From Rhizobiales bacterium GAS188 (lineage in GTDB: Bacteria > Pseudomonadota > Alphaproteobacteria > Rhizobiales > Beijerinckiaceae), in assembly GCA_900104855.1 (NCBI GenBank), contig FNSS01000001.1:744001-808000 (forward strand): DNA of 64,000 nucleotides, given 5' to 3'. Made by a program: the position numbers and the translations under genes. Positions 52,201-61,800 of this stretch are shown here, piece after piece (position 1 is the stretch's first letter; the number at the start of each line of letters is the position of its first letter). A model generated the notes under the pieces. It did no database searches and was not told where the DNA came from. It worked only from the letters and a program-made list of their open reading frames with translations.

Positions 52201-55200
52201 CAGCAACAGCAGCAGCACGTGCTCGCGCTCGCCAAGCACAAACAGATGCGCCCGCAGCGGCGGCTCCCTGGCCAGATCAAACCCACGTCGCGCCGCGCCG
52301 GCCAAGGCTTCAGCAACTGAAGCCTCGCTGATCGACACCACGTCAAGCCGCGGCGCCGCCTGCAATGCCGCAAGTATCTGCTGATACGGAACCCCGTCTC
52401 GCTCGGGAAAGATGGTGCGCAAGCTCTCGTGGCGCTCGACCACATCGGCAAGCGCCGCCGCCAGGGCCGCAGGGTCGAGCTCATGCCTAAGCCGCAGCGC
52501 AATCGGGATCAGATAGACCGCATCGAGACCTTCCAGCCGGTTGAGAAACCACAGCCGCCGCTGCGCAAAGGACAGCGGGATCTCGGCCGGACGAGTGCGG
52601 GCACGCAATGCCAGCCGCACCGCCCGCCCGCCGGTAAGATGGCCGGCAACCCCCGCAACCGTCGGCGCCTCAAACAGATCGCGGATCGAGACCTCGATGT
52701 TGAGCGTAGCGCGGACGCGGCTGATCAGCCGCATCGCCAATAGCGAATGACCGCCAAGCTCGAAGAAATTGTCGTCGATGCCGACCCGCTCAAGCCCCAG
52801 CGTCTCGGCAAACAGCCCACACAGCATCTCCTCCTGCGCCGTCCGCGGCCCGCGATAGCCCCCTCCCTGCAGCTCCGGCGCCGGCAGCGCCTTGCGGTCG
52901 AGCTTGCCGTTCGGCGTCAGCGGAAGCTTCTCCAGCACCACAAATGCCGACGGCACCATGTAGTCAGGCAGCTGCGCCGACAAATGCGCACGCAGCTCAG
53001 AAGCCCCAGGCACAACATGCCCGGCTCGCCCCACCACATACCCAACCAGACGCTTCTGCCCGGCAACATCCTCCCGCAAAATAACCGCAGCCTGCCCAAC
53101 CCCAGCATGCCGGACCAGCGCCGCCTCGATCTCCCCAGGCTCAATCCGGAAACCGCGCAGCTTGACCTGCGCATCCGCGCGACCCACAAACTCCAGAACC
53201 CCGTCCGAACGCCAGCGCGCCAAATCCCCGCTCCGGTACATCCGGCTCCCAGCCGCACCATACGGGTCCGCCACAAACCGCTCCCCCGTCAGGCCCGGCC
53301 GGCCTAAATACCCACGCGCAAGACCCGCCCCCGCAATGTAAAGCTCGCCCGCTACCCCGGCCGGCACAGGCTCCAGCCCACCGTCCAACACGTAAACACG
53401 CAGATCCGCCAGGCCGCGGCCAATCAGGCTGCCGGCGCCACCCGCAACAGTGGCCCGATCGAGCGCAACATAACTGACATGCACCGTGGTCTCGGTGATG
53501 CCGTACATATTGATTAATCGAGGAGCGCCGTCAGAGTGCCGCAGGTACCAATCGTCAAGCCTTCCAAGCTCAAGTGCCTCGCCGCCAAAAATAACATGAC
53601 GCAATGCAAGCGGGCGCTCGCGGTCGGGGCGGTCGCGATCCACCTGCATCAACTGATAGAATGCCGACGGAGTCTGGTTGAGGGTCGTCACACCCTCACG
53701 CCCAACAAGGTCCAGGAACTCTGCAGGCGACCGGCTGATCGAATACGGAACCACAACCAGACGACCGCCGTGGAGAAGCGCTCCCCAAATCTCCCAAACC
53801 GAGAAGTCGAACGCAAAGGAATGGAACAAGGTCCACACGTCCTGTGGACCGAAATCGAACACGCGTCCGGTGGCGCCGAACAGCCGCACGACGTTCTGAT
53901 GGGTGACGGCGACGCCCTTCGGGGCACCGGTCGATCCCGACGTATAGATGACGTAGGCCGGGTTGTGCGGACCGAGCGCGACCTGCGGCGCAGTGGCGGC
54001 CTCGCGGGCAATGGCCGGCCAGTCGGCGTCGAGCCGCACCACCTCGCCAGGCGGCTCGGCAATGCGCCCAAGCAACGCCGACCGGGTGACCAGCCCCCCC
54101 GCCCCGGCATCCGCCAGCATGAAGGCCAGTCGCTCCACCGGGTAGCTCGGGTCGAGCGGCAGATAGGCGCCGCCTGCCTTGAGGATGCCGAGGAGCCCGA
54201 TAATCATCTCCAGCGAGCGCTCGAGGCACAGTCCCACAATCACTTCGGGACCCACGCCCAGCGCCCGCAGATGATGCGCCAGCTGGTTGGCGCGGGCCTC
54301 GAGCTCGCCATAGCTGAGCTGCGTGTCCTCGAACACCACCGCCACCGCATCCGGCGTCTCTGTCGCCTGCGCCGAAAACAGCTCCGGCAAGCTCGCAAGT
54401 GGGATCGCATGCGCAGTATCATTCCACTCATGAAGGATGGTGCGCCGTTCTTCATCCGATAAGAGCGATATATCTGAAATCAGCCGATCTGCATTCGCCG
54501 GCAACCGATCGAGCAAGCGAAGGTAATGTGCGGTGAACCGCTCAATTGTTTCCTGCCGATACAGCTCGGTACTATACTCCCAACTACCGCGCATTCCCGC
54601 ATCACGGGGCTCAAGACGCATCGTTAGATCGAACTTCGATGTACCGCTGTCTACGCTCAGCGGAACAACTTCCAATCCTTCGAATTCCAGTTTCGGAATC
54701 GGCAACTGCGGCGCGAACACAATCTGGAACAACGGGCTACGACCCAAGTCGCGGACCGGCTGCAGTGCGTCGACCAATCGTTCGAAAGGCAGATCCTGAT
54801 GGGCGTGCGCCTCTAAAGAGGCGTCGCGTACCTTGCGCACGAAGGCACGAAGGGTATCCTTTGCAGAGAGCCGTACTCGTAGTACAAGGGTGTTTGCGAA
54901 AAAGCCGATTAAATTGGACAATTCGGGCCGATGACGGTTGGCGATTGGCATACCCACGCTCAAGTCGCCGATTCCGGTGTAGCGATGTAGCAAGACGTAA
55001 AAGCAGGCCAGGAGCACGGCGAATGGAGTCGCGTTTTCCTGCGAGGCGACAGCTTTGAGCCGAGCGTATGATTCAGGCGCGATATGAAATTCTGAAACCG
55101 TCCCGCGAAAAGTTTGCTGCGCCGGACGCACGAAATCGGTCGGCATCTCCAGCATCGGCGCATCGCGAAGCTGCCGTTTCCAGTATTCGAGCTGTTCGCG

Positions 55201-55863
55201 GAACACATCGCCTTCCAGCCACTGCCGCTGCCAGCGGGCATAGTCGCCGTACTGGATGGGCAACTTCGGAAGCTCGATGGCTCGACCCGACCGCAAGGCT
55301 GCGTAGAGCGCAATGGCCTCGCGCAGGAACACACCCATTGACCAACCATCGGTAATGATGTGATGCAGAGTAATGGCGAAGACGTGCTCCGTATCCCGCA
55401 GCCGGACGAGCGTGCTGTGGAACAGTGGTCCGCGAAGCAGATCGAAGGTCGTTCGCGATTGATTAAAGAGGAGGTCCTGTAATTCGCATTCCTGTTCCGC
55501 GGGCGAAAGATGCGACAAATCGACCCGACGTATCTTGATGGGCTTTGGCGACCCGACCACCCGCATCGGCCGGCCCCGAAGTTCTAGAAATCGTGTTCTC
55601 AGAATCTCGTGTCGCCGCACGACCTCGTCGTGACCGCGCTGAAAAACGCTATAATCGAGCCAACCTAGCAACCGGGCCGCGCCGGTGTGGTTGTAGACAG
55701 GACTACCCGGAGTGAGTTGGCTAAGGAACCACAACCTCTGCTCGGCGCATGACAAAGGGCCAACGTCGAGGTTTGCTCTGGCGTCTTCGGTGAGCAGCTG
55801 CTCAAGAAGAGCCCGTTTATCGACCGCTGCCGACGGATTGCCCGATTGTTCGCGGCGAACCAT
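18418..55863 (-). CDS. Eleven-module nonribosomal peptide synthetase
   Basis: A single uninterrupted 12481-aa protein with 11 condensation-adenylation-carrier modules, one epimerase (after module 3) and a terminal thioesterase. Carrier serines fall at residues 1040, 2113, 3166, 4702, 5768, 6834, 7898, 8965, 10019, 11085 and 12147. Condensation domains keep HHxxxDG (first at His167); the fourth is of the type accepting a D-residue, the others look L-accepting. All adenylation domains keep the A10 lysine (NGKLDRKAL). Its ATG overlaps the PKS stop (TAATG), so it takes over the PKS-made acyl chain. Modules are strikingly repetitive and mosaic. Tentative order: Thr-Thr-D-Tyr-Gln-like-Gln-Asp-beta-residue-Asp-Phe-Asp-X. 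Function as a lipopeptide synthetase is firm; the product is an inference. Confidence 0.97.
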   Translation of the reverse strand: MVRREQSGNPSAAVDKRALLEQLLTEDARANLDVGPLSCAEQRLWFLSQLTPGSPVYNHTGAARLLGWLDYSVFQRGHDEVVRRHEILRTRFLELRGRPMRVVGSPKPIKIRRVDLSHLSPAEQECELQDLLFNQSRTTFDLLRGPLFHSTLVRLRDTEHVFAITLHHIITDGWSMGVFLREAIALYAALRSGRAIELPKLPIQYGDYARWQRQWLEGDVFREQLEYWKRQLRDAPMLEMPTDFVRPAQQTFRGTVSEFHIAPESYARLKAVASQENATPFAVLLACFYVLLHRYTGIGDLSVGMPIANRHRPELSNLIGFFANTLVLRVRLSAKDTLRAFVRKVRDASLEAHAHQDLPFERLVDALQPVRDLGRSPLFQIVFAPQLPIPKLEFEGLEVVPLSVDSGTSKFDLTMRLEPRDAGMRGSWEYSTELYRQETIERFTAHYLRLLDRLPANADRLISDISLLSDEERRTILHEWNDTAHAIPLASLPELFSAQATETPDAVAVVFEDTQLSYGELEARANQLAHHLRALGVGPEVIVGLCLERSLEMIIGLLGILKAGGAYLPLDPSYPVERLAFMLADAGAGGLVTRSALLGRIAEPPGEVVRLDADWPAIAREAATAPQVALGPHNPAYVIYTSGSTGAPKGVAVTHQNVVRLFGATGRVFDFGPQDVWTLFHSFAFDFSVWEIWGALLHGGRLVVVPYSISRSPAEFLDLVGREGVTTLNQTPSAFYQLMQVDRDRPDRERPLALRHVIFGGEALELGRLDDWYLRHSDGAPRLINMYGITETTVHVSYVALDRATVAGGAGSLIGRGLADLRVYVLDGGLEPVPAGVAGELYIAGAGLARGYLGRPGLTGERFVADPYGAAGSRMYRSGDLARWRSDGVLEFVGRADAQVKLRGFRIEPGEIEAALVRHAGVGQAAVILREDVAGQKRLVGYVVGRAGHVVPGASELRAHLSAQLPDYMVPSAFVVLEKLPLTPNGKLDRKALPAPELQGGGYRGPRTAQEEMLCGLFAETLGLERVGIDDNFFELGGHSLLAMRLISRVRATLNIEVSIRDLFEAPTVAGVAGHLTGGRAVRLALRARTRPAEIPLSFAQRRLWFLNRLEGLDAVYLIPIALRLRHELDPAALAAALADVVERHESLRTIFPERDGVPYQQILAALQAAPRLDVVSISEASVAEALAGAARRGFDLAREPPLRAHLFVLGEREHVLLLLLHHIAGDGWSMAVLGRDLVAAYRARCKGQAPDWSPLPVQYADYTLWQQELLGDEGDGESAIARQLAFWRSTLKDLPEQIDLPSDRPRPAVSSYRGDSIAFTLTPDLHRALLGLARESGASLFMVLQAGLAALLTRLGCGSDIVLGSPIAGRTDSALDDLVGFFVNTLVLRTDTSGDPSLRELIGRVRAGNLAAYSHQDVPFEHLVEVLNPARSLARHPLFQVMLVLQNNPDLGFDLAGFDLAELSAAPEPLDTAAAKFDLTLSLRERRGRDGTPEGIGGGLEYATDLFDRASVVALAERFIRLLEAAIAHADRPIGSLDILGTEERRTILHEWNDTAHAIPLASLPELFSAQATKTPDAVAVVFEDTQLSYGELEARANQLAHHLRALGVGPEVIVGLCLERSLEMIVGLLGILKAGGAYLPLNPDYPPDRLCFMLDDARASVLLTQAALIARLPALSARVVRLDDDWPAIALQATTAPTITLHPQNPAYVIYTSGSTGAPKGVAVTHQNVVRLFGATGRVFDFGPQDVWTLFHSFAFDFSVWEIWGALLHGGRLVVVPYSISRSPAEFLDLVGREGVTTLNQTPSAFYQLMQVDRDRPDRERPLALRHVIFGGEALELGRLDDWYLRHSDGAPRLINMYGITETTVHVSYVALDRATVAGGAGSLIGRGLADLRVYVLDGGLEPVPAGVAGELYIAGAGLARGYLGRPGLTGERFVADPYGAAGSRMYRSGDLARWRSDGVLEFVGRADAQVKLRGFRIEPGEIEAALVRHAGVGQAAVILREDVAGQKRLVGYVVGRAGHVVPGASELRAHLSAQLPDYMVPSAFVVLEKLPLTPNGKLDRKALPAPELQGGGYRGPRTAQEEMLCGLFAETLRLERVGIDDNFFELGGHSLLAMRLISRVRATLNIEVSIRDLFEAPTVAGVAGHLTGGRAVRLALRARTRPAEIPLSFAQRRLWFLNRLEGLDAVYLIPIALRLRHELDPAALAAALADVVERHESLRTIFPERDGVPYQQILAASQAAPRLDVVSISEASVAEALAGAARRGFDLAREPPLRAHLFVLGEREHVLLLLLHHIAGDGWSMAPLGRDLVAAYRARCKGQAPDWSPLPVQYADYTLWQQELLGDEGDGESAIARQLAFWRSTLKDLPEQIDLPSDRPRPAVSSYRGDSIAFTLTPDLHRALLGLARESGASLFMVLQAGLAALLTRLGCGSDIVLGSPIAGRTDSALDDLVGFFVNTLVLRTDTSGDPSLRELIGRVRAGNLAAYSHQDVPFEHLVEVLNPARSLARHPLFQVMLVLQNNPDLGFDLAGFDLAELSAAPEPLDTAAAKFDLTLSLRERRGRDGTPEGIGGGLEYATDLFDRASVVALAERFIRLLEAAIAHADRPIGSLDILGTEERRTILHEWNDTAHALPAASLPELFSAQATKTPDAVAVVFEDTQLSYGELEARANQLAHHLRALGVGPEVIVGLCLERSLEMIVGLLGILKAGGAYLPLNPDYPPDRLCFMLDDARASVLLTQAALIARLPALSARVVRLDDDWPAIALQATTAPTITLHPQNPAYVIYTSGSTGTPKGACVTHSGIPALAAMQIECFGIDVSTRVLQFAPVSFDAALSEMVDALTSGATLVLTGISQRSGEALAKLIHHHSVTLATLPPAVLVDLPRELPLQTLVVAGETCPAGLVGRWSEGRRMINAYGPTETTVCATLSDPLADAGVPPIGRPIWNTRVYVLDGGLQPVPAGVVGELYIAGAGLARGYVGRAGLTAERFVADPYGAAGSRMYRSGDLARWRADGVLEFVGRADAQVKLRGFRIEPGEIEAALVRHAGVGQAAVILREDVAGQKRLVGYVVGRAGHVVPGVGELRAHLSAQLPDYMVPSAFVVLEKLPLTPNGKLDRKALPAPELQGGGYRGPRTAQEEILCGLFAQVVGVERVGIDDNFFAVGGDSIVAMQLVSRARQAGLEITPRAVFQHPTVAGLASVAAAVGARALPVEIAVGAVPATPIVRWLLERGGPIDCFNQALLLRVPAGMRYEDLEAALQAVLDHHDALRLRLIVGEEGGRELEVAPVGAVKASECLRRVEITGLSEEGRRACVSEHARAAEQRLSPAAGVLVQAVWFDAGIGEAGRLYVSIHHLAVDGVSWRILVPDLVAAWVTVAAGHAVSLPMRGTSFRGWARRLVAEAQSAKRRDELALWVGMLSQPAPALVEGELDVVRDTVGTAGHLTLTLPVEETRALLTTVPAAFHGGINEILLTGLVIAVADWRRRRGGSDGAAVLVDLEGHGREPMFGDVDLSRTVGWFTSLFPVRLDPGALDLEEALAGGVALGRTLKVIKEQLRALPDHGLGYGLLRYLNAETAAQLSGFAAPQIGFNYLGRVAASAEGDWGVAPEGWTRGGGADASMPLWHALEVNALTVDGAQGPTLSARWSWAPALLSEQEVEELARGWFAALRALVGHAEQPGSGGRTPSDLALVALSQREIEGLESNYPQLEDVLPLSPLQEGLLFHALYDEQARDVYTVQVSLDLEGDLDEEALKAAVQALVQRHASLRACFAHENLSRPVQIILSSVTPSWQAIDLSGLDEGAREQQLAQMLAADREQRFDVAAAPLLRCLLIRLSGSAHRFVLTNHHILSDGWSLPILLQELLALYLRKGDATELARVTPYRDYLAWLAGQDRASAARVWQEALAGVEDGTRLGPHAGVRPPVAAEQIAWALDGELSAELTRQARAQGVTLNTLLQAAWGILLGRLTGREDVVFGVTVAGRPAEIAGIEAMVGLFINTLPLRLKVPPAKPLGELLRELQESQSRLIAHQHLGLSEIQRLVGVGELFDTLVVFENYPVEHSSLAAATAAGVRLSGFEGYSATHYPLTLVAVPGERLHLRLSYQPDLFDRASVEGLAERLVRLLEAAIAHADRPIGSLDILSTEERHTILYEWNDTTHALPAASLPELFSAQATKTPDAVAVVFEDTQLSYGELEARANQLAHHLQALGVGPEVIVGLCVERSLEMVVGLLGILKAGGAYLPLDPNYPVERLAFMLADAGAGVLVSQSELCDRLPAASGRWVLLDVDAAVIAEQPRSAPELELDPQNPAYVIYTSGSTGAPKGVCVNHSSVVNHMSWMMAEYPVGTDDVILGRTGISFDVAWEEVWQPLLSGSEVCIAPVHVAQDPAQLQTYCKQCGVTIAQLVPSLLAAVPLKRARDRKDNLKTVFVGGEPLPSALAREVMSAWDVCLVNLYGPTETTIEITAQSLELGDLTDAIAPIGRPIWNTRIYVLDAGLQPVPAGVVGELYIAGAGLARGYVGRAGLTAERFVADPYGAAGSRMYRSGDLARWRSDGVLEFVGRADAQVKLRGFRIEPGEIEAALVRHAGVGQAAVILREDVVGQKRLVGYVVGRAGHVVPGASELRAHLSAQLPDYMVPSAFVVLEKLPLTPNGKLDRKALPAPELQGGGYRGPRTAQEEMLCGLFAETLGLERVGIDDNFFELGGHSLLAMRLISRVRATLNIEVSIRDLFEAPTVAGVAGHLTGGRAVRLALRARTRPAEIPLSFAQRRLWFLNRLEGLDAVYLIPIALRLRHELDPAALAAALADVVERHESLRTIFPERDGVPYQQILAASQAAPRLEVVSISEASVAEALAGAARRGFDLAREPPLRAHLFVLGEREHVLLLLLHHIAGDGWSMAPLGRDLVAAYRARCKGQAPDWSPLPVQYADYTLWQQELLGDEGDGESAIARQLAFWRSTLKDLPEQIDLPSDRPRPAVSSYRGDSIAFTLTPDLHRALLGLARESGASLFMVLQAGLAALLTRLGCGSDIVLGSPIAGRTDSALDDLVGFFVNTLVLRTDTSGDPSLRELIGRVRAGNLAAYSHQDVPFEHLVEVLNPARSLARHPLFQVMLVLQNNPDLGFDLAGFDLAELSAAPEPLDTAAAKFALTLSLRERRGRDGTPEGIGGGLEYATDLFDRASVVALAERFIRLLEAAIAHADRPIGSLDILGTEERRSILHEWNDTAHALPAASLPELFSAQATKTPDAVAVVFEDTQLSYGELEARANQLAHHLQALGVGPEVIVGLCLERSLEMIIGLLGILKAGGAYLPLDPNYPVERLAFMLADAKAGVLVSQSELCDRLPVVSGRRVLLDVDAAVIAEQPRSAPELELDPQNPAYVIYTSGSTGAPKGVCVNHSSVVNHMSWMMAEYPVGADDVILGRTGISFDAAEWEVWLPLLSGSEVCVAPVHVAQDPAQLQTYCKQCGVTIAQLVPSLLAAVPLKRARDRKDNLKTVFVGGEPLPSALAREVMSAWDVCLVNLYGPTETTIEIAAQSLELGDLTDAIAPIGRPIWNTRIYVLDAGLQPVPAGVVGELYIAGAGLARGYVGRAGLTAERFVADPYGAAGSRMYRSGDLARWRSDGVLEFVGRADAQVKLRGFRIEPGEIEAALTRYAGVGQAAVILREDVAGQKRLVGYVVGRAGHVVPGASELRAHLSAQLPDYMVPSAFVVLEKLPLTPNGKLDRKALPAPELGAKGASRSPRTPQEEMLCGLFAETLRLERVGIDDNFFELGGHSLLAMRLISRVRATLNIEVSIRDLFEAPTVAGVAGHLTGGRAVRLALRARTRPAEIPLSFAQRRLWFLNRLEGLSAVYLIPIALRLRHELDPAALAAALADVVERHESLRTIFPERDGVPYQQILAASQAAPRLDVVSISEASVAEALAGAARRGFDLAREPPLRAHLFVLGEREHVLLLLLHHIAGDGWSMAPLGRDLVAAYRARCKGQAPDLAPLPVQYADYTLWQQELLGDEGDGESAIARQLAFWRSTLKDLPEQIDLPSDRPRPAVSSYRGDSIAFTLTPDLHRALLGLARESGASLFMVLQAGLAALLTRLGCGSDIVLGSPIAGRTDSALDDLVGFFVNTLVLRTDTSGDPSLRELIGRVRAGNLAAYSHQDVPFEHLVEVLNPARSLARHPLFQVMLVLQNNPDLGFDLAGFDLAELSAAPEPLDTAAAKFDLTLSLRERRGRDGTPEGIGGGLEYATDLFDRASVAALAERFIRLLEAAIAHADRPIGSLDILGTEERRTILHEWNDTAHAIPLASLPELFSAQATKTPDAVAVVFEDTQLSYGELEARANQLAHHLRALGVGPEVIVGLCLERSLEMIIGLLGILKAGGAYLPLDPDYPPDRLCFMLDDARASVLLTQAALIARLPALSARVVRLDDDWPAIALQATTAPRITLHPQHPAYVIYTSGSTGTPKGVVVDHASITNYVAWAIRTCPLHLGTGAPILNSLAFDATVTALFPPLFTGKLVMLVPEQDQLQLLADRYASTGDFSLLKLTPSHLDMLNQSGPIERLSGLTHCIVVGGESVSGTHLAPWRGHVPQTKLIVHYGPTETTCGSTTYDVRSSDPDYGTMPIGRPIWNTRVYVLDGGLQPVPAGVVGELYIAGAGLARGYLGRPGLTGERFVADPYGAAGSRMYRSGDLARWRADGVLDFIGRGDAQVKVRGFRIEPGEIEAILMRHETVAGAAVVAREDAPGNKRLIGYVVAAPDAVIDVVDLRTHLGRSLPDYMVPSAFVVLEKLPLTANGKLDRKALPAPELGAKGASRPARTPQEEMLCGLFAETLGLERVGIDDNFFELGGHSLLAMRLISRVRAALNIEVSIRDLFEAPTVAGVASHLTGGRAVRLALRARTRPAEIPLSFAQRRLWFLNRLEGLDAVYLIPIALRLRHELDPAALAAALADVVERHESLRTIFPERDGVPYQQILAASQAAPRLEVVSISEASVAEALAGAARRGFDLAREPPLRAHLFVLGEREHVLLLLLHHIAGDGWSMAPLGRDLVAAYRARCKGQAPDWSPLPVQYADYTLWQQELLGDEGDADSLIAGQLGYWRERLAGLPDQLNLPVDRARPAVASYRGGSLPLRLDARLHEQLLGVAREGQASLFMVLQAGLAALLTRLGAGTDIPLGSPIAGRTDDALDDLVGFFLNALVLRTDTSGNPRFSELLARVRADDLAAYEHQDLSFERLVELLNPLRSLGRHPLFQVCLVLQNNVRAGFELPGLVVTSEAVGTDTAKFDLALSLSERRGSGGTAQGIVGRIEYATDLFDRVTVERLAGCFERLLEGIAVDPSRRISEIEILTPEERRRILEEWNATSHAVPEATLPELFEQQVARTPEAVALVFEDMSLSYGELNARANRLAHLLIGQGVGPESIVGLALLRSLELVIGLLAILKAGAAYLPLDTDYPKERLSFMVEDAEPVCLITSGTVAASLPPVKLLLIDEPKTVEALAQALDTNPSDADRTCPLSPRHPAYVLYTSGSTGKPKGVLGTNRAIASRLQWDTRAAGPEAVYAQKTTPNFIDFLWEIFMPLTAGQRAVIVPQRFATDINGLIGLLATHHATRIVLVPSLLRAILDSQDEMRQRLSCLEYWSCSGESLTSDLVEGFRKKFPKALLLNVYGTSEFWDAAAWVQEDVPGVGVPIGKPIAGMRAYVLDGGLCPVPVGVAGELYIAGAGLARGYLRRPGLSAERFVADPFGPAGSRMYRTGDLAKWRPEGILDFLGRADEQVKIRGFRIEPGEVEAVLARHPGVAQAAVIAREDRPGEKQLVGYVVAPAGHVVPGASELRAHLSAQLPDYMVPSAFVVLEKLPLTPNGKLDRKALPAPELGAKGASRSARTPQEEMLCGLFAETLGLERVGIDDNFFELGGHSLLAMRLISRVRAALNIEVSIRDLFEAPTVAGVAGHLTGGRAVRLALRARTRPAEIPLSFAQRRLWFLNRLEGLSAVYLIPIALRLRHELDPAALAAALADVVERHESLRTIFPERDGVPYQQILAASQAAPRLEVVSISEASVAEALAGAARRGFDLAREPPLRAHLFVLGEREHVLLLLLHHIAGDGWSMAPLGRDLVAAYRARCKGQAPDLAPLPVQYADYTLWQQELLGDEGDGESAIARQLAFWRSTLKDLPEQIDLPSDRPRPAVSSYRGDSIAFTLTPDLHRALLGLARESGASLFMVLQAGLAALLTRLGCGSDIVLGSPIAGRTDSALDDLVGFFVNTLVLRTDTSGDPSLRELIGRVRAGNLAAYSHQDVPFEHLVEVLNPARSLARHPLFQVMLVLQNNPDLGFDLAGFDLAELSAAPEPLDTAAAKFALTLSLRERRGRDGTPEGIGGGLEYATDLFDRASVVALAERFIRLLEAAIAHADRPIGSLDILGTEERRTILHEWNDTAHALPAASLPELFSAQATKTPDAVAVVFEDTQLSYGELEARANQLAHHLRALGVGPEVIVGLCLERSLEMIVGLLGILKAGGAYLPLDPDYPPDRLCFMLDDARASVLLTQAALIARLPALSARVVRLDDDWPAIALQATSAPTITLLPQHPAYVIYTSGSTGTPKGVVVDHASITNYVAWAIRTCPLHLGTGAPILNSLAFDATVTALFPPLFTGKLVMLVPEQDQLQLLADRYASTGDFSLLKLTPSHLDMLNQSGPIERLSGLTHCIVVGGESVSGTHLAPWRGHVPQTKLIVHYGPTETTCGSTTYDVRSSDPDYGTMPIGRPIWNTRVYVLDGGLQPVPAGVVGELYIAGAGLARGYLGRPGLTGERFVADPYGAAGSRMYRSGDLARWRSDGVLEFVGRADAQVKLRGFRIEPGEIEAALTRYAGVGQAAVILREDVAGQKRLVGYVVGRAGHVVPGVGELRAHLSAQLPDYMVPSAFVVLEKLPLTPNGKLDRKALPAPELGAKGASRSPRTPQEEMLCGLFAETLGLERVGIDDNFFELGGHSLLAMRLISRVRAALNIEVSIRDLFEAPTVAGVASHLTGGRAVRLALRARTRPAEIPLSFAQRRLWFLNRLEGLDAVYLIPIALRLRHELDHAALAAALADVVERHESLRTIFPERDGVPYQQILAASQAAPRLEVVSISEASVAEALAGAARRGFDLAREPPLRAHLFVLGEREHVLLLLLHHIAGDGWSMAPLGRDLVAAYRARCKGQAPDLAPLPVQYADYTLWQQELLGDEGDGESAIARQLAFWRSTLKDLPEQIDLPSDRPRPAVSSYRGDSIAFTLTPDLHRALLGLARESGASLFMVLQAGLAALLTRLGCGSDIVLGSPIAGRTDSALDDLVGFFVNALVLRTDTSGDPSLRELIGRVRAGNLAAYSHQDVPFEHLVEVLNPARSLARHPLFQVKLVLQNNPDLGFDLAGFDLAELSAAPEPLDTATAKLDLSLNLRERRGRDGTPEGIGGGLEYATDLFDRASVAALAERFIRLLETAAAQPDRPIGSLDILSTEERRSILHEWNDTAHALPLVSLPELFSAQATKTPDAVAVVFEDTQLSYGELEARANQLAHHLRALGVGPEVIVGLCLERSLEMIIGLLGILKAGGAYLPLDPNYPVERLAFMLADAGAGVLVSQSELCDRLPAASGRWVLLDDDAAVIAEQPRSAPELELDPQNLAYVIYTSGSTGTPKGACVTHSGIPALAAMQIECFGIDVSTRVLQFAPVSFDAALWEMVAALTSGATLVLTGISQRSGEALAKLIHHHGVTLATLPPAVLVDLPRELPLQTLVVAGETCPAGLVGRWSEGRRMINAYGPTETTVCATLSDPLADAGVPPIGRPIWNTRVYVLDGGLQPVPAGVVGELYIAGAGLARGYVGRAGLTAERFVADPYGAAGSRMYRSGDLARWRSDGVLEFVGRADAQVKLRGFRIEPGEIEAALTRYAGVGQAAVILREDVAGQKRLVGYVVGRAGHVVPGASELRAHLSAQLPDYMVPSAFVVLEKLPLTPNGKLDRKALPAPELGAKGASRSPRTPQEEMLCGLFAETLRLERVGIDDNFFELGGHSLLAMRLISRVRATLNIEVSIRDLFEAPTVAGVAGHLTGGRAVRLALRARTRPAEIPLSFAQRRLWFLNRLEGLSAVYLIPIALRLRHELDPAALAAALADVVERHESLRTIFPERDGVPYQQILAASQAAPRLDVVSISEASVAEALAGAARRGFDLAREPPLRAHLFVLGEREHVLLLLLHHIAGDGWSMAPLGRDLVAAYRARCKGQAPDLAPLPVQYADYTLWQQELLGDEGDGESAIARQLAFWRSTLKDLPEQIDLPSDRPRPAVSSYRGDSIAFTLTPDLHRALLGLARESGASLFMVLQAGLAALLTRLGCGSDIVLGSPIAGRTDSALDDLVGFFVNTLVLRTDTSGDPSLRELIGRVRAGNLAAYSHQDVPFEHLVEVLNPARSLARHPLFQVMLVLQNNPDLGFDLAGFDLAELSAAPEPLDTAAAKFDLTLSLRERRGRDGTPEGIGGGLEYATDLFDRASVAALAERFIRLLEAAIAHADRPIGSLDILGTEERRTILHEWNDTAHAIPLASLPELFSAQATKTPDAVAVVFEDTQLSYGELEARANQLAHHLRALGVGPEVIVGLCLERSLEMIIGLLGILKAGGAYLPLDPDYPPDRLCFMLDDARASVLLTQAALIARLPALSARVVRLDDDWPAIALQATTAPRITLHPQHPAYVIYTSGSTGTPKGVVVDHASITNYVAWAIRTCPLHLGTGAPILNSLAFDATVTALFPPLFTGKLVMLVPEQDQLQLLADRYASTGDFSLLKLTPSHLDMLNQSGPIERLSGLTHCIVVGGESVSGTHLAPWRGHVPQTKLIVHYGPTETTCGSTTYDVRSSDPDYGTMPIGRPIWNTRVYVLDGGLQPVPAGVVGELYIAGAGLARGYLGRPGLTGERFVADPYGAAGSRMYRSGDLARWRADGVLDFIGRGDAQVKVRGFRIEPGEIEAILMRHETVAGAAVVAREDAPGNKRLIGYVVAAPDAVIDVVDLRTHLGRSLPDYMVPSAFVVLEKLPLTANGKLDRKALPAPELGAKGASRPARTPQEEMLCGLFAETLGLERVGIDDNFFELGGHSLLAMRLISRVRATLNIEVSIRDLFEAPTVAGVAGHLTGGRAVRLALRARTRPAEIPLSFAQRRLWFLNRLEGLDAVYLIPIALRLRHELDPAALAAALADVVERHESLRTIFPERDGVPYQQILAASQAAPRLEVVSISEASVAEALAGAARRGFDLAREPPLRAHLFVLGEREHVLLLLLHHIAGDGWSMAPLGRDLVAAYRARCKGQAPDWSPLPVQYADYTLWQQELLGDEGDGESAIARQLAFWRSTLKDLPEQIDLPSDRPRPAVSSYRGDSIAFTLTPDLHRALLGLARESGASLFMVLQAGLAALLTRLGCGSDIVLGSPIAGRTDSALDDLVGFFVNTLVLRTDTSGDPSLRELIGRVRAGNLAAYSHQDVPFEHLVEVLNPARSLARHPLFQVMLVLQNNPDLGFDLAGFDLAELSAAPEPLDTAAAKFALTLSLRERRGRDGTPEGIGGGLEYATDLFDRASVAALAERFIRLLEAAIAHADRPIGSLDILGTEERRTILHEWNDTAHAIPLASLPELFSAQATKTPDAVAVVFEDTQLSYGELEARANQLAHHLRALGVGPEVIVGLCLERSLEMIIGLLGILKAGGAYLPLDPNYPVERLAFMLADAKAGVLVSQSELCDRLPVVSGRRVLLDVDAAVIAEQPRSAPALALDPDNSAYVIYTSGSSGTPKGVTVTHRNLLTSNAARLSFYVELPRPCFLLLSSIAFDSSIAGIFWSLNGGTLVVPSAVTAESAISSIAERQVNSLLAVPSLYDMLVDALEQLPRTILKTVIVAGESCPPDLLNRHSESFPGVALVNEYGPTESSVWSTAHRCIQAERIGSSIPIGRPIWNTRVYVLDGGLQPVPAGVVGELYIAGAGLARGYLGRPGLTGERFVADPYGAAGSRMYRSGDLARWRSDGVLEFVGRADAQVKLRGFRIEPGEIEAALVRHAGVGQAAVILREDVVGQKRLVGYVVGRAGHVVPGVGELRAHLSTQLPDYMVPSAFVVLEKLPLTPNGKLDRKALPAPELQGGGYRGPRTAQEEMLCGLFAETLGLERVGIDDNFFELGGHSLLALKIMARVAGRFGVELPLHEFLLRPTIESLAAAIDGQRTTSAFSPLVVLREGAGRPPLVCVHPASGTSLCFRLLAKHLPPELPVLGLESPTLHNPAASPMSITEMAQSYVKVVEERQPQGPYWICGMSFGGLVAWEMARQWQDAGRAVALLAMFDTWPPTGARDNSVTEAEMFSAEAEMFSAMLVESATPAGTSLPPSPESPTHASPEMQLERLVRHIEPSDQRAAAFLQRQGQRLRDEMRRNLLAAQSYRPPPLAGRIDLFVATGEDAMSADRIQTARKAWEALSTGALHLHPVPGSHLSMMLAEINAAQLAEKLAEEIRIIDRTMGGVYE
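18872..18913 (-). repeat. Two tandem copies of a 21-bp unit inside the thioesterase
   Basis: GCGGAAAACATCTCCGCCTC-type 21-base unit repeated exactly (18872-18892 and 18893-18913, plus-strand reading). It encodes a duplicated seven-residue EAEMFSA stretch in the loop after the thioesterase Asp, probably in the lid region. In frame, so the protein stays intact. Confidence 0.85.
19297..22482 (-). other. NRPS module 11 (C-A-T), substrate unassigned
   Basis: Residues about 11128-12189. Code D-S-A-L-I-A-E-V-W-K, which I cannot match to a known substrate. Core A3 motif is TSGSSG. The linker is of the QGGGYRG type again, and the carrier end ([20 protein letters not shown]) differs from all others, as expected before a thioesterase. 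Carrier Ser12147. Confidence 0.7.
22483..25680 (-). other. NRPS module 10 (C-A-T), predicted Asp (or Asn)
   Basis: Residues 10062-11127. Code D-A-T-K-V-G-H-C-G-K. Part of the 3.7-kb block that also makes up module 6. Carrier Ser11085. Confidence 0.75.
22573..26289 (-). repeat. 3.7-kb near-identical duplicated NRPS block, copy A
   Basis: Runs from inside carrier 10 back through module 10 into the adenylation C-terminal part of module 9. I saw no difference from copy B at 35326-39042 (offset 12753) in the stretches compared; the first differences are at 22572 and 26290. Confidence 0.8.
25681..28842 (-). other. NRPS module 9 (C-A-T), predicted Phe
   Basis: Residues 9008-10061. Code D-A-W-T-V-A-A-V-C-K, close to the phenylalanine code D-A-W-T-I-A-A-V-C-K. 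The core is the same cassette as module 3 apart from a few bases. No epimerase follows. Carrier Ser10019. Confidence 0.75.
28843..32043 (-). other. NRPS module 8 (C-A-T), predicted Asp (or Asn)
   Basis: Residues 7941-9007. Code D-A-T-K-V-G-H-C-G-K, with an adenylation core nearly identical to modules 6 and 10. Carrier Ser8965. Confidence 0.75.
32044..35235 (-). other. NRPS module 7 (C-A-T), predicted beta-amino acid
   Basis: Residues 6877-7940. The most divergent internal module: the second half of the condensation domain and the whole adenylation domain differ from the rest. Code reads I-D-W-V-S-S-V-D-A-K; the usual Asp235 that binds the alpha-amino group is replaced and an Asp sits at 236, as in beta-alanine-type domains (V-D-W-V-I-S-L-A-D-K). 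The A5 region reads YGTSE instead of YGPTE. Carrier Ser7898. Confidence 0.65.
35236..38433 (-). other. NRPS module 6 (C-A-T), predicted Asp (or Asn)
   Basis: Residues 5811-6876. Code D-A-T-K-V-G-H-C-G-K, nearest to aspartate D-L-T-K-V-G-H-I-G-K. Almost the entire module is duplicated as module 10. Carrier Ser6834. Confidence 0.75.
35326..39042 (-). repeat. 3.7-kb near-identical duplicated NRPS block, copy B
   Basis: Counterpart of 22573-26289, covering module 6 and the end of module 5. Many shorter blocks of other modules are also nearly identical, but this is the longest clean match noticed. Confidence 0.8.
38434..41631 (-). other. NRPS module 5 (C-A-T), predicted Gln
   Basis: Residues 4745-5810. 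Code D-A-W-Q-F-G-L-I-E-K, one residue from the glutamine code D-A-W-Q-F-G-L-I-D-K. The carrier linker changes here from the QGGGYRG to the GAKGASR type, which is kept through module 10. Carrier Ser5768. Confidence 0.7.
41632..44799 (-). other. NRPS module 4 (C-A-T), Gln-like or other polar residue
   Basis: Residues 3689-4744. The condensation domain opens with [19 protein letters not shown], the form that accepts an upstream D-residue, in agreement with module 3. Code D-V-E-Q-F-G-L-I-E-K: the pocket is that of module 5 but altered at positions 236 and 239, so the substrate is uncertain. Carrier Ser4702. Confidence 0.7.
44800..49398 (-). other. NRPS module 3 (C-A-T-E), predicted D-Tyr
   Basis: Residues 2156-3688. 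Code D-A-S-T-V-A-A-V-C-K, a listed tyrosine code. The carrier has the GGDSI form (Ser3166) used before epimerases. The epimerase follows with HHLAVDG at 3352-3358. It is the only epimerase in the protein. Confidence 0.8.
49399..52617 (-). other. NRPS module 2 (C-A-T), predicted Thr
   Basis: Residues 1083-2155. The adenylation core is practically the same as module 1 (code D-F-W-N-I-G-M-V-H-K), but the N-terminal part of the adenylation domain before the TSGSTG motif is of a different sequence type, a sign of recombination. Carrier Ser2113. Confidence 0.85.
52618..55863 (-). other. NRPS module 1 (C-A-T), predicted Thr
   Basis: Residues 1-1082. The first condensation domain differs clearly from all later ones (HHIITDG at 167), as expected for one receiving the PKS acyl chain. 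Adenylation code D-F-W-N-I-G-M-V-H-K matches the classical threonine code exactly. Carrier Ser1040. Confidence 0.85.
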
Positions 55864-58800
55864 TACTGACCGAGCGTCGGTTGCAGCCTAGGACTGTCCA
55901 AAAGAACGTCGACCTCATCGTCGGACAACTCCTTCACCATCGACGCCAGCTCATCATGCTCAGGCGAAGCAAGTCGATCGGCGACGATTGACGAGGTCGG
56001 AACGATGGCTGATGGCGTCGCGATGGCGTTCCTACCTGCGGCGAGCTGCTCAAGCAGCAATTTGACTAGCCCCTCGATAGTCGGACCCTTGATCAACTCC
56101 ACCGTGGGTAAATTGAGCCTCAGCTCGGATTCGATCCAGTTCTTGATTTCGATTCCCATAAGCGAGTCGAGACCCAGATCCGTGAGCGGCGTGGCGACAT
56201 CGATCTTGTCAGGCGGCGCGCCGAGCACGCGAGCGACGCGTTGACGTAAGATATCCTGCAGCATGGCCGCGCGCCGATCCGGCGTAGCTGCCAGCAGTCC
56301 GGCCCGAACCGCAACAGCCGATACCACCGGATTTTCATCGTCCATCGCGGCAGCTTTGGTAAGCTGTGCAAATTTTGGCGGCAAAGTCCGCCCCCTGACT
56401 TGCCGCCAATCCATATTCACGACGCCGACGGTGGTTGGTTTTTGAGCCATGAATTGTCCAAGCAGAGCGAGCGCTTGCCGGGGAGAAAACTGTAGAATGC
56501 CCTGCGATTTCATTCGCTCGGCGACGTCACCATGCCGAGCTACCCAGCCGACATCGCCGAGAGAGCCCCAAGAAATTGTACAAGCTGCCAAGCCACGACT
56601 GTGGCGGTACTCGGCCAATGCGTCCAACATGGCGTTCGCCGCGGCGTAATTTGATTGCCCCGCCGAGCCCAAGATACAGGCCATTGACGAGAACAGGACG
56701 AAGAAATCTAGCGGGGTATCCAACGTTTGAAGATGCAGGTTCCAAGCGCCGCTTACCTTCGGTGCCCACACTTCGCGCAGTTGCTCCTCGGTCATGTTTA
56801 CCAGCAAAGAGTCGTTAAGTACCATGGCTGCATGGATCACGCCTCGCAATCGTGGCAGCGTGTCGTTGATCTTCGCAAGCACAAGGCTCACATCTTCTGC
56901 GCGCGACACGTCAGCCGACAGAATGCGGACATCCGTGCCGGTTGCACGCAATTCGTCGATCACCGACTGCTGTTCAGGATTCGGTACGGCGCGACGGCCG
57001 ACGAGCACCAGGTGTCGAGCACCGTGAGCGATCATCCACTCAGCAACGAGCAAGCCAAACCCACCTAGCCCGCCAGTGATCAAATATGTGGCATCGTCGC
57101 GGAAGCTGCATGTGATCTGGCGCGGCGGCCGAACCCGCACCTTCTGTCCTATTGTCGAAATCACGACCTTGCCGATATGTTTGGCTTGAGCCATGTAGCG
57201 AAAGGCAGCAGTCGCGCTGGTCACGGGAAATACCCGGTGTAGCAGCGGTGTAATCGCGCCGTCGCCAAAATCGCGCATTAGTTCTTCAAATATCGAGAAA
57301 AAGAACTGCGGCCGGTCCTGCATGGTCATCAAGTCAATAGCAGTCATCGAAATCTGCTTGCGGAACGGCTTCAGCCCGATGCGGCTGTCGGCGTAGATAT
57401 CGCGCTTGCCGATCTCCAGGAATCGACCATGCGGCGCGAGCACGTCGAGACTTTTCACCAGCCCTTCACCGGCGAGTGAATTCAGGACCACGTCGACACC
57501 GCGTCCGGCGGTAGCTTCCAAGACTCCATCGGCGAAAGCGAGCGTACGCGAGTCCCAGACGTGCTCGATGCCTATTTGCCGCAGAAATTCGCGTTTTTCC
57601 GATGTTCCGGCCGTGGCCATAACCTCGCTGCCGATCCGGCGCGCCACCTGAATGGCCGCCAAACCGACAGCGCCGCTCGCGGAATGTATCAGCACGCGTT
57701 CGCCGCGCCGCAGTTGTCCGACGTGGTGGAGCGCGTAATAGGCGGTCAGAAAAGCAACCGGCAGTGTCGCGGCTGCTTCGAAGCTGAGGTTCGGAGGCTT
57801 CGGTACCACAAATTCGGCGCGAGTGCGCACGAAGGATGCAAAGCAAAAATTCGCCGTCGCAACGACTTCGTCGCCAACCTTGAATCGGGTTACGTTCGCT
57901 CCCACTGCTGAAACGACGCCCGAACACTCCAGACCTAACGGCAGCGGTCCCGGTGGCAAATTGGGGAGCACTCCGAGAGCTTTCATGACGTCGCTGAAAT
58001 TCAAGCCCGTTGCTGCAACCTGAATTTCAACCTCATCGGGTCCAGGGTCTGGACGGTCGACGCTGAACAGAGCTAGCTTGTCCAACGCTCCCAATCGCGA
58101 AGTGTCGAGGCAATATGGTTGGCTACCAACCGGCAATCGTTGATCGAATCCGGCGCATTGGAATCGATCGCGCACGTGATGCAGACGATGAACGTAACGC
58201 GTGCTGCCGCGAAGCGCCAATTCATCCTCCTGGGCCTCTTTCTCCGGACGAAGCAGCTCGGCACACAAGAGTTTCAACTCGTCAGTTCCGACTTCGGCGC
58301 TCAAGTCGACGAGCGTCGCCCGCAGCAACGGCGCCTCATTGGTGACAACGCGTCCTACTCCCCAGGCCGGAGATTGTGCGAGACCGGATGCTGTATCGGT
58401 TGTTATGACCGCATGAACATTGCTTGTTACGATCCACAGTTGCGGGGGATCGACCAAGAAGGTCTTGCTCAGTGCTTGGACGATATGCACGATACTGAGG
58501 CAACTTGGGACCAGCGCGGCGTCCAATTGCACGGTGCTCATCTCACCCGCACGTGGCAAATCCAAATTGCCCAAATGCACAACGCCGCGGCATCCACCCG
58601 CAACCTCTTTGAACAGACGAACCAAGTGCTCGCGATCGGCGACTGACAGCTGAAATTCGTCGGGGCCAATCCGCCGATACTCGTCGCCTGGATGTGCAAC
58701 GAGACATCGCTGCGAGCGACTGGCGAGTTGATCACGCAGCCGTTCCGCAACACCATTGCGATCGGCGAACAGGATCCATTGAGCCGGCGCGTCTGCCGCC

Positions 58801-61800
58801 TCGGCCAGCATTGCTTCCCCGGACAATTGCGGCTGCTGATGTGGCGACAAGGCCAATAGCGCGGCAGCGACTGCCGCATCCTCATCGACCCCGGAAATTT
58901 CCGTCACCTCGTCGAAGCCCTGTTCTTCCAGGAGTGCTCGCCACCGAGGTAGTGATAGCAATGGATAGTCGGAGCGAAGGTCATGATCCGAAAAAGACCA
59001 CCAACCCTCCGTCAGCCCGAAAGTGAGATCGGCCCAACGCACCGGTCGAACCGGTTCAAGCAACACGAACAAGCCGCCGGGGCGCAGCAAGCGGCGGACG
59101 CGCTGCAAGCTTCGCCGCAGATCCTTGGTGGCATGTAATACTTGGGATGCTAGTACGATATCGTATTCGTTGGCACCAAATCCTTGTTCAGCGGGATCTG
59201 AGTCGATGTCGAGCTTTCGATATTCAATGTTCTCGTAGTCGCGAAACTTCTCCCGCGCATGGATGAAAAAATGTGCGGAGATATCGGAAAAAACATACTT
59301 GGTCCGATCGGCGGGCAACTCGGTAAGGACATAGGATGTCAAACCGCCGGTACCGGACCCAATCTCCAAGATCCGAATATCTCGATCACGCGGGAACCGC
59401 TCAACGAACTCGGCGACGGCCCATTGACTGAGCGTGTTGTAGACGCGCGCGATTGGGGCGTCCTGATACAATTGATCCGGAATCGCCGGCGAATCGTGGG
59501 CAAATAGAACTTGCAATGGATCGGCATGGCCGCGCAGCAGCTCAGCCAAACGGCTGCCGCATCGTCGCACGACGATGAACTCAGCATAGTATCCCGGATT
59601 TCGATTCAGACACTCATTCCATAGGGTGTTTAGGTCGACGACTGGGAATTCGGCAGAGATTTCGTAGTCGTCCTCAATGCGTCGCAACAAGCCGTCCTGG
59701 CAAAGGATCTCGCAGTATCGGCGCACCAGACGCTCGAACCGGTGCTGCACCCCGCACTTTAGGAACGAGTGAGGGGAGACCCGTGCTCCGACGCGCCAGT
59801 CTATTCCGAGATCCTGGAAGCATTGCCCGATGTATCCGTCACAGAGGCGGCCTATGTCAGTGTCGAACATGTAGTACTTTTCAAGCAGTCCGTGCTGCGA
59901 TTCAATTCGCCGAGTCTCGGCGCTGATCGTCTCCAGGAACGCGCGCGGGGAGAATTTCGCGGCCTGCATTTCCCCTGCTTGCCCTTGTTCTGGACGCGAA
60001 CATGGAACCCAGCAATATTGATATATCAATTCATCCTGCGATCTTTGTACGTTGAGCAGCCGGCAATGCAAGCCACGCACTTCGACGACCTTCGCACCCG
60101 TCGCTTCTAACACGTCGACATCGACGGTCAGGCTGTTGTCGTCCTGATGACGTAGGCGAGCGTGACTCCAAACGTGAGTCCTCAAGGGTGCCAGTATTCG
60201 AACGCGCTCGACGCCGACCGGCAAGAAAACGCCGTCCGCATTATCCATGTACTTGCCGCAATGAGGCAACGTGCCGAAGATCACATGAAAGCAGCTATCC
60301 AACAGCGCCGGCTGGACACAATAATCTGCCGGCGAACCGTCAAGCCGGAGCAAGTCGTCGGAAAGTCGAACCAGTCCCAAGGCCTCGCCCGATCCAATCC
60401 ACATTTCCGCCACGCCACGAAACCCCGGACCGTATCGCAACCCGATTTGCTCCAAGACGCGATAAACATTCTCTTGACTCATGTGCGTCGGGCATCGGCG
60501 GCGTACTGACTCGACGTCTTGCGTCCCGAGTGCCGTATCGCCGTGAGTGCGTACCTTGCCGCGGGCGTGCGAGGTCCAACGATCGGTGTCTTTCGAGCGG
60601 CTGAAAATATTGAATTCAGTCTCGTTTGCATCCAGGATCAGCTGCAACAGCTGCCCTTCGTCGTCGCTCAATAAGCAAAGACTCTGAAAATCTACATCCT
60701 CCAGAAGGATGGAATCGGTGGCGCGGCACTCACGCGCGGCAGCAACAGCCATTTCCACAAGCGCAGCGGCAGGAAATACTACGTGATCACCCACGCGATG
60801 CCCCGCAAGATACCGCAGGTGTCGCAAATGGATTTCTTGCTCCCAGATGGGCCGCGCCGTCGGCTGACGTTCGCCCAAGAGCGGATGCGGTGTCGGTCCA
60901 ATCCGGCGCCGCTCGCTCTCCCGCGATTCATTCCAATGGCGTTCGCGCTGCCATGGATAATGCGGTAACGGCACGAACCGGCCCGCGGGCAGCAGGCCCT
61001 TCCAATCGGGCATCACACCACGCGCATAGAGCGCCCCCAGCGAGTTCAATAACGTTCGCTTCTCTGGCTCGCCACGGCGTTGCGAGGGCACGATCTGAAT
61101 CGGGCGCGATTGAGCACCGGCAATTTCCAAAACGGCGTGTGATAGGACAGGATGCGGTGAAACCTCAACAAACAGGTGGTGGCCCGCCTCCAAAATAGCC
61201 AAAATCGCGCTGGCAAATTGCACGGTTTGCCTCGCATTGCGCCACCAATAATCGGCACCCATTTCTTCGCCGCTGCAGCGTGCGCCGGTGACCGTCGAAT
61301 AAAGCGGAATGCGCGCGGCACTCGGTTGCAGCCCGGCAAGCGCCGCAATCAGATCGCCCTGCATCGGATCGAGCCGCGGGCTGTGGAACGCGCGGTCCAC
61401 TCGCAGAAAGCTGCAAAATACTTGGCGAGATTCCAGCTGAACAGCGATTTTTGCGAGCGCTTCACCGTCGCCCGAAAGTGTCACTGACTGCGGGCCATTG
61501 ATGGCCGCCACCGCAACGTCACGATCGTGTCCGCTTAGCAAACTCAACGCTTCCTGGGCAGAAACCCCGACGGCCAGCATGCGTCCGTGCGATCCTTCAA
61601 AATCCATGCACCGGCCGCGGTGATAAATAAGTTCGACGGCCTGCGGGAACGTGAGCGCGCCGGCAACGCACGCGGCGGCTACCTCGCCCACGCTGTGCCC
61701 AGCAACGGCTGCAGGTTGAATTCCCCACGACGACCAAAGCCGAGCGAGAGCGTATTGCAACGCAAAGATGGCCGGCTGAGCGATGCTCGGGTCGTTCATT

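Noticed and set aside
18418-55863. CRISPR or satellite-like array suggested by regular repetition every 3.2 kb
   Set aside because: The repeat unit is a full C-A-T module in one open frame.
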